A stretch of DNA of 20,812 nt from DATBGO01 sp050011895 (GTDB lineage Bacteria; Actinomycetota; Actinomycetes; Streptosporangiales; Streptosporangiaceae): contig JBEKIF010000072.1 of assembly GCA_050011895.1 (NCBI GenBank), forward strand, positions 1 through 20,812. The letters run 5' to 3'. Positions 16,115-20,812 of the stretch are shown in pieces. A program made the translations under genes and the position numbers. The notes under the pieces were generated by a model, which ran no database searches, was not told the origin of the DNA, and saw only the letters and a list, made by a program, of their open reading frames with translations. Position 1 is the first letter of the stretch. Every line of letters begins with the position of its first letter.

Positions 16115-17785
16115 GTGAGCACCCCCGACCGCCCATGGCTCACGTCCTATCCGGACAGTCTCCGCAACCGCCCCGCAGGCGATCCCGCAGAGATGCTCAC
16201 GGCATTCCGTGCCACTGTTGCGCGCCATCCTGACCGTCCCGCGGTCCATTACTTCGGCACCACGACCACATGGCGGGAACTCGACTCACAATCCGACGCG
16301 CTCGCCTCAGCGCTGGCGCATATCGGTGTCACTCGAGGAGATCGGGTAGCCGTCTACCTGCAGAACGTGCCGCCATTCCTGGTGACGGTGCTCGCCACGT
16401 GGAAGATTGGCGGCGCCGTGGTGCCGGTCAATCCCATGAACCGGCAGCGTGAACTTGCCTTTCAGCTCGGTGATAGCGGTGCCTGCGTCCTCGTGTGCCT
16501 CCGCAGCGGCTACCCCATAGCCGCGGACGTGCTCGCCGATCACACGGAGATCCGCGTGATCGCCGTTGACGACCGGTTGGGCAGTGACCGTGAGGACGAT
16601 CGCATATTCCCGAACGAACGAACAGAGGTCCCCGAAGGGATTCTCGACTACGCAGACCTCATCCGTGACTATGGCGGCCAAGCCTGGGATACGACCCAGG
16701 TCTCACCTCGTGAGCCTGCCTTCCTGACGTACACTTCCGGCACGACCGGTCCGCCCAAAGCGGCGGTCAACACTCACGGGCAAGTTATGTGGGCCACCGC
16801 CTGCTGGCGGGATCTCACCACGGCAACATCGGACGACGTATTTCTCGGGATGCCGCCGCTCTTCCACGTGACAGGGCTCGTGGCCATGATGACTCTGTCG
16901 TTCCTCACAGGCGCAGCGCTCGTGCTCGCATACCGGTTCGAGCCGACGGTCATGCTCGAGTTGCTTCGAGAACATGAGGCAACTGTCACCACAGGCGCGA
17001 TCACGGCCTTCGTAGCACTGAGCAATGTTGCAACCAGCAAGGAAGAGTTCCGTTCTCTCCGGGCGGTCCTGACCGGTGGCGCTCCGGTCGCGCCAGCTGT
17101 CGCCGAGCGCTTCGAACGGATCACGGGACAGCAACTCCATCCCGGTTACGGCCTTACAGAGACTGCCTCAGCGTCGCATTCGACTCCACTCGGCCGGCGA
17201 AGCCCTGTGGATCCGGGTACGGGCGCGTTGTCTGTGGGCGTGCCCCTGCCAGGAATCGACGCGGTAATCCTGGACGACGGCAGGGAATTGCCGCCGGGCG
17301 AGGTGGGCGAGATCGCGCTCGCCGGCCCCTCAGTCACTGAGGAGTACTGGCATAACCCGGCTGAGACCTCGCACGCGATTCCCGATGGCCGGTTGCGGAC
17401 CGGGGATATCGGATTCATGGACGCCAGCGGCTGGTTCTACGTCGTCGATCGCAAGAAGGACCAGATCAACGTCTCCGGCTACAAGGTATGGCCGCGCGAG
17501 GTCGAAGACGTCCTCTACGAGCACGAAGACGTGCGGGAAGTCGCAGTAGTCGGGGCACCAGACCAGTACCGCGGCGAGACGGTTGTGGCCTTCGTCAGCC
17601 TGCGCGTCGGCGCGACGGTCACCCCGGAGGATCTGATCGCCTTCGCTAAGGAAAGGATGGCCGCCTACAAATACCCGCGCCGCGTCCAGATTCTCGACGA
17701 GCTCCCCAAAACGGTCTCGGGCAAAATACTGCGCCGCGAAGTGCGGGAGCCTCGCAACCTCGACCCAGGCCTGAGTGAAAGCTGA
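16115..17785 (+). CDS. AMP-forming acyl-CoA synthetase / ligase (ANL superfamily)
   Basis: GTG 16115 was chosen because the family N-terminus (R-P-W-L-T-S-Y-P) begins here; AAGGA lies about 10 nt upstream, and an ATG at 16031 would add 28 residues with no family match. The 556-residue enzyme, normal length, has every adenylation motif: P-loop YTSGTTGPPK (206-215), GYGLTETA (344-351), R-T-G-D-I-G (428-433), DRKKDQINVSGYKVWPREVE in the hinge region (from about 445), and catalytic Lys K537 in V-S-G-K-I-L-R-R. It activates a carboxylic acid to an acyl-AMP and then a CoA thioester. The sequence suggests a medium/long-chain fatty-acid type, but the substrate is not determined. It appears to be a single-gene unit flanked by gene debris. 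Confidence 0.93.
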   Translation: MSTPDRPWLTSYPDSLRNRPAGDPAEMLTAFRATVARHPDRPAVHYFGTTTTWRELDSQSDALASALAHIGVTRGDRVAVYLQNVPPFLVTVLATWKIGGAVVPVNPMNRQRELAFQLGDSGACVLVCLRSGYPIAADVLADHTEIRVIAVDDRLGSDREDDRIFPNERTEVPEGILDYADLIRDYGGQAWDTTQVSPREPAFLTYTSGTTGPPKAAVNTHGQVMWATACWRDLTTATSDDVFLGMPPLFHVTGLVAMMTLSFLTGAALVLAYRFEPTVMLELLREHEATVTTGAITAFVALSNVATSKEEFRSLRAVLTGGAPVAPAVAERFERITGQQLHPGYGLTETASASHSTPLGRRSPVDPGTGALSVGVPLPGIDAVILDDGRELPPGEVGEIALAGPSVTEEYWHNPAETSHAIPDGRLRTGDIGFMDASGWFYVVDRKKDQINVSGYKVWPREVEDVLYEHEDVREVAVVGAPDQYRGETVVAFVSLRVGATVTPEDLIAFAKERMAAYKYPRRVQILDELPKTVSGKILRREVREPRNLDPGLSES

Positions 17786-17849
17786 CCAGCAGGAGGGCGC
17801 GCCTGTGCTGGGGCCTTCTGTGCCAGGGCGCCGAGTCCGGCCATCACCT

Positions 17850-17945
17850 TGCGGGTCGCCTGAGCACTCAAGCTCCAGCTCGCCGGCGTGGGCCAGGGCC
17901 TCGGCGAGGTGGCTCTTACCTGTTCCGGGCGTTATCCACGGTTCT
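17850..17945 (-). pseudogene. Possible IstB-like (IS21 helper) ATPase fragment
   Basis: The minus strand gives P-W-I-T-P-G-T-G-K-S-H-L-A-E-A-L-A-H-A-G, a Walker A motif with the G-T-G-K-S-H-L-A-x-A-L wording of IS21 IstB helper ATPases. Nothing recognisable flanks it. It is a short relic, and another AAA-type ATPase cannot be excluded. Confidence 0.4.
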
Positions 17946-17966
17946 AGAGCGCCGGTCAAGTAGTCA

Positions 17967-18156
17967 TCAGGCAGCCAGTTCGCTGGCCGGCGACGCGGCG
18001 CGCAGGGCGAACAGGTTCTTGCGGGTGCCGAGGTAGCGGGCGCGGCGGCCTTGCCAGTGGCCGACGTGGGCGAGGGCGTGCTCGACCTGGACGCGTTCGC
18101 GCAGCTCGCCGCGCGGGCAGGTCCGCGCGGCGGTTTCCACTCCGCGGATGCCGTGT
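17967..18156 (-). pseudogene. IS5-family (DDE_Tnp_4-like) transposase C-terminal fragment
   Basis: The minus strand reads ELRERVQVEHALAHVGHWQG, R-R-A-R-Y-L-G-T-R-K-N-L-F-A-L-R and ends S-E-L-A-A at TGA 17969-17967. R-E-R-x-x-V-E-H-x-L-A-x-x-x-x-W-Q-G, containing the final catalytic Glu, and G-x-R-K-N-L-F-x-L-R are the end of IS5-type transposases. An in-frame stop lies just upstream, and the earlier catalytic Asp residues are missing. Confidence 0.75.
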
Positions 18157-18301
18157 CAGAAGGGCCACCAGCCATCGGCAGGTCCAGCGCGGGCTGTTCA
18201 TGACCGGGCCTGCCGCAGTGTGACGTGCGCCACACATACCGCAGCGCCCCGCCGGGCTAGCCGGGGAGCGCGCGGTGATCGGGGCAGTTACGGTCGGCGG
18301 T

Positions 18302-19348
18302 TCAGGCCGCCCGGTGGCGGACCAGCCAGATGGTGGCCGCGACGAGCAGCGCGGACAAGCCGAGCAGGTAGCCGCCCTCGATCCACTGGAACGGCCAGAA
18401 CCGGCTGCCTGGCTGGTAAGTCACCCAGAACTTGTAGCCGTGCTGGGTGATGTAGCCCACCGGGTCGACGTTCGTCTGAAACGAGTTGGGTCCGACCTGC
18501 TGGGCGGCTGGGTGGTAGCCCTGGAGGAACTGGCTGATCGCCGCCTGGCTGAGTGGCTTTCCGTCCCGCCCGGTGTACCACGAGCTGATGATCCACGCGG
18601 AACCAGGCAGGTTGAGGTTGTGGGCGACCAAGGGGGTCAGGTAGTGCTGGCGCAGGAACAGCCCGGCGGCGAGAGCCAGGCCGGCCCATGCGGCCATGGT
18701 CGCGGCGATCGCGGGGACGACCCGGCGGATGAGCATGCCGGCCAGGGCGCCGATCGAGCAGGCGGCCAGCGTCCAGGCCGCGAACGCCACCCCGTGCAGG
18801 TCGAACACCAGAGGAGCCAGGGGAGGCAGCCGGGTCTGCAGCCCCTGGTCGGCGAACGGTTTGAAGTACCAGTAGAACAGCACGCTGAACGCCCCGGCGG
18901 CGGCGGCCACGGTGACGGCCAGCGGCACTAGCTTGGCCAGGGTCCAGCGGGTCCGGCCAATGCCCTGGGTCCAGGCGTACCGGAAGGTGCCGGTCTCCAG
19001 CTCCCGGGCCAGGATCGGCGCCGCGGCGAACGCCCCGATCAGCGCCGGCACCACCTGCAGCAAGACCGCGATGGCCTCCGCCGTGGACCAATGGGCGTTA
19101 TCGAAGTCACCGATAGCGTTGCCGCAGGCCAGCGAGCTCGCCGGGCGGCACGCGGCCACCGCGGCGTAGGCGTGGTGCATCGGCAGGCCCGTGAACACCA
19201 GGTACGCGGCCAGTACGCCGAGCAGCCCGGCCACCCCGGCCAGCGCGAAGCGGTGCTGCCGCCAGGTAACCCAGGCCATCCGCCGCCACGGCACGGGCCG
19301 TAGGGCGGTGTCGTTCCCGAGCCGGGCGGACATGGTTGGTGCGGTCAT
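18302..19348 (-). CDS. ABC exporter membrane subunit (module B)
   Basis: ATG 19348 overlaps the ATPase TGA (ATGA), so it is translated from the same transcript. The 348-residue protein has about six membrane helices: one at about 34-54, a loop with a Cys pair (C67, C75), then several, and one near the C-terminus (about 322-342). The segment A-R-E-L-E-T-G-T-F-R-Y-A-W-T-Q-G in the first cytoplasmic loop is typical of actinobacterial ABC-2 permeases paired with a YhaQ/CcmA-like ATPase. A long extracytoplasmic region (about 238-318) lies before the last helix. One permease gene is seen here, against two in module A, so it may function as a homodimer. Substrate unknown. The ORF ends just before IS debris, and a weak GC-rich inverted repeat (CCCCG/CGGGG, 18247-18266) may act as terminator. 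Confidence 0.9.
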   Translation of the reverse strand: MTAPTMSARLGNDTALRPVPWRRMAWVTWRQHRFALAGVAGLLGVLAAYLVFTGLPMHHAYAAVAACRPASSLACGNAIGDFDNAHWSTAEAIAVLLQVVPALIGAFAAAPILARELETGTFRYAWTQGIGRTRWTLAKLVPLAVTVAAAAGAFSVLFYWYFKPFADQGLQTRLPPLAPLVFDLHGVAFAAWTLAACSIGALAGMLIRRVVPAIAATMAAWAGLALAAGLFLRQHYLTPLVAHNLNLPGSAWIISSWYTGRDGKPLSQAAISQFLQGYHPAAQQVGPNSFQTNVDPVGYITQHGYKFWVTYQPGSRFWPFQWIEGGYLLGLSALLVAATIWLVRHRAA

Positions 19349-20073
19349 TTCGCCACCTCCAGTGTTTCGCGCATGTAGGCCATGGCGAGTTCTTCCAGGC
19401 CGACCATGCGGTGGCTGGCGAGCAGGTCACCAGCCTTTCCAGCCAGTTGCACCTGGCCTTGCGACAGCAGGATGAGGTAGTCGGCTACCCGCTCCAGCTC
19501 GGCCAGGACATGCGAGGACAGCAGAACCGACACGCCGTCGGCGGCCACCGCCGTCATCACCGTGGCCATGAAGTCGTGCCGGGCCACCGGATCGAGGTTC
19601 GCCAGCGGCTCATCGAGCACCAGCAGGCGTGGCCGGCGGCCCAGGGCCAGGGTCAGCGCCAGTTGCGCCTGCTGCCCGCCGGACAGCTTTCCGGCCTTGC
19701 GCTTCAGCGGGATGCCCAGTTCGCCCAGCCGCCCCCGCGCATAGCCCATGTCGAAGTGCCGGTTCAGGTTGCGGGTCAGGTGCAGCAGGTCCGCGGCCGA
19801 CAAGTTCTGGTAGACCGGCGTGTCCTGGGCGACGAACGCGATGCCATGCAGCGCAGCGCGGGATCCGGCGGTCCGGCCGCCAAGCACCGTTACGGCGCCC
19901 GCGGACGGCGCGGCCAGGCCGACCGCGAGGTTCAGCAGCGTGGTCTTGCCCGCGCCGTTCGGGCCTACCAGCGCGGCCACGTGGCCGGCCGGGATGGCCA
20001 GCGTGCACTCGCGCAAAGCCCAGGTGCCGCGGTAGTGCTTGCCGAGGTGATCGGCTTCCACGACGTTAGTCAT
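19345..20073 (-). CDS. ABC exporter ATPase (module B)
   Basis: ATG 20073 has AGAGGA about 7 nt upstream; an ATG ten codons earlier has no such site. The 242-residue protein contains Walker A GPNGAGKTT (37-45), the canonical signature LSGGQ (130-134), Walker B LLVLDEP (150-156) and the SSH H-loop (186-188). It is shorter than the module A ATPase: it lacks the long C-terminal domain and has a standard signature, so the two exporters are not simple duplicates of each other. It is the first gene of a two-gene minus-strand operon, divergent from the response regulator at 20220. Confidence 0.93.
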   Translation of the reverse strand: MTNVVEADHLGKHYRGTWALRECTLAIPAGHVAALVGPNGAGKTTLLNLAVGLAAPSAGAVTVLGGRTAGSRAALHGIAFVAQDTPVYQNLSAADLLHLTRNLNRHFDMGYARGRLGELGIPLKRKAGKLSGGQQAQLALTLALGRRPRLLVLDEPLANLDPVARHDFMATVMTAVAADGVSVLLSSHVLAELERVADYLILLSQGQVQLAGKAGDLLASHRMVGLEELAMAYMRETLEVAK

Positions 20074-20129
20074 GAGGTGTCCTCTCGGATAGGGATAGCT
20101 CATGGCCGCTGACGCTAACGGCAGGCCGA

Positions 20130-20144
20130 TAACACGGCCGTAAC
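20130..20144 (-). promoter_or_regulatory. Tandem GTTA-N7-GTTA element, site 1 of module B
   Basis: Plus-strand TAAC at 20130 and 20141 (11 nt apart) reads GTTACGGCCGTGTTATC on the minus strand. It lies about 57 bases upstream of the ATPase start and points towards that operon. Its outer part (CCGATAACAC, 20126-20135) forms a perfect 10-bp inverted repeat with 20179-20188. A response-regulator site is inferred. Confidence 0.5.
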
Positions 20145-20180
20145 GCCGGATCCGGCCGTCCCGCGCTGGCCGCGGGCGGT

Positions 20181-20195
20181 GTTATCGGGGTGTTA
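20181..20195 (+). promoter_or_regulatory. Tandem GTTA-N7-GTTA element, site 2 of module B
   Basis: GTTATCGGGGTGTTACG has GTTA at 20181 and 20192, again 11 nt apart, 25-39 bases before the response regulator ATG and in the opposite orientation to site 1. Position suggests autoregulation (inferred). Confidence 0.5.
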
Positions 20196-20219
20196 CGCGT
20201 GGCCGGGCATGATGAGAAC

Positions 20220-20812
20220 ATGCGCGTGCTGATCGTGGAGGACAACGAGGTGGTCGCTCAGGCCGTCGCCACGGGCCTGCGCGACCAGGGCTTCGCCGTG
20301 GACGTGGCCGGCGACGGCGCGGTCGGACTGGACAAGGCCGGGCTGTCGCCCTATGACGTCATCGTGCTCGATCGTGATCTGCCGGTGGTGCACGGCGACG
20401 ATGTGTGCGCGCGGCTGGCCGACGGTCCGGGCGGCGCGCGGATCTTGATGCTGACCGCGGCAGGCGCGCCCGATGACCGCGTCGACGGGCTGAATCTGGG
20501 CGCGGATGACTACCTGGCCAAGCCGTTTCACTTCCCGGAGCTGGTCGCGCGGGTCAACGCGCTCGGCCGCCGGGCGCCGTCCGTCCCGCCGGTCTTGCGT
20601 CGCGGTGAGCTGACGCTGGACCGGCCGCGCCGCCGGGCCAGCAGGAACGGGCAGCTGATGCCGCTGACCCGCAAAGAGCTCGGTGTGCTGGACGTGCTGA
20701 TGTCCGCTGACGGGGCGGTGATCAGCGCCGAGCAGCTGCTGGAACGGGTCTGGGACGAATACGCCGACCCGTTCACCAACGCCGTCGCGGTGACCGTGAT
20801 GCGGCTGCGGCG
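20220..20812 (+). CDS. OmpR/PhoB-family response regulator (module B), cut by the window end
   Basis: The ATG at 20220 begins 197 complete codons running off the end. Receiver residues E7-D8, D51 (IVLDRDLP), the Thr in MLTAAGAP and the Lys in A-K-P-F-H-F-P-E-L are present, and most of the winged-helix domain is in view, through V-T-V-M-R-L-R-R of the recognition helix. Only the last 20-25 residues are missing. It is a close paralogue of the regulator at 162-830. A sensor kinase would be expected immediately downstream, outside the window; gene order would then be regulator-kinase, opposite to module A. ATG is the only sensible start; no strong ribosome site is seen (GATGAGAAC just upstream). 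Confidence 0.93.
   Translation, partial: MRVLIVEDNEVVAQAVATGLRDQGFAVDVAGDGAVGLDKAGLSPYDVIVLDRDLPVVHGDDVCARLADGPGGARILMLTAAGAPDDRVDGLNLGADDYLAKPFHFPELVARVNALGRRAPSVPPVLRRGELTLDRPRRRASRNGQLMPLTRKELGVLDVLMSADGAVISAEQLLERVWDEYADPFTNAVAVTVMRLR

Noticed and set aside
1..20812. CRISPR array or toxin-antitoxin pair
   Set aside because: No regularly spaced repeats were seen, and the RHH-like gene has no adjacent small toxin gene.

Overview
The window is about 70% GC, with long spurious antisense reading frames, GTG starts and ATGA stop/start overlaps. This, and the best-recognised proteins (OmpR-type regulators, BcrA-like ABC exporters, DUF1684, allene-oxide-cyclase-like barrel, SAV_6107-like and ISAs1 remnants), points to an actinomycete chromosome, probably a soil Streptosporangiales- or Streptomyces-like organism. 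The exact taxon cannot be read from the sequence.

Layout. Bases 1-78 are the tail of a crotonase-family gene. Bases 162-5693 form module A: a minus-strand sensor kinase/response regulator pair, divergent from a plus-strand ABC exporter operon (ATPase, a permease carrying a large lectin-like extracytoplasmic insert, and a second permease). Bases 5808-7346 encode a secreted ice-binding-like (DUF3494) adhesin. Bases about 7700-8740 hold decayed genes (HEPN-like, GrpB-like, ISAs1 transposase). Then come a DUF1684 protein (8934-9749), a broken rve-type transposase, an APC amino-acid permease (10236-11726), a small secreted barrel protein (11989-12465), a very short ORF and a six-helix membrane protein (12735-13451). 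Bases 13452-14176 look empty. A possible ribbon-helix-helix protein (14241-14801) follows, then truncated HAD and CocE-type remnants, a complete acyl-CoA ligase (16115-17785), and IS5- and IstB-like debris. Bases 18302-20812 form module B: a minus-strand ABC permease and ATPase, divergent from a plus-strand response regulator cut by the window end.

How the genes fit together. Modules A and B are mirror-image copies of one theme, a two-component system divergent from an ABC-2 exporter. Their response regulators share long identical blocks. Both divergent intergenic regions contain the same unusual sequence pattern, GTTA-N7-GTTA (11-nt period), once in A and twice, in opposite orientations, in B. 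This is what a tandem OmpR-family dimer site looks like. I infer that each regulator controls its neighbouring exporter and that the two systems may cross-talk. The most unusual single protein is the 549-residue permease of module A, which appears to be a standard ABC-2 permease with about 270 extracytoplasmic residues, including a DUF1349-like fold, inserted after its first membrane helix.

The middle of the window (7.4-18.3 kb) is accessory in character: intact single genes are separated by truncated genes and four different transposase relics.
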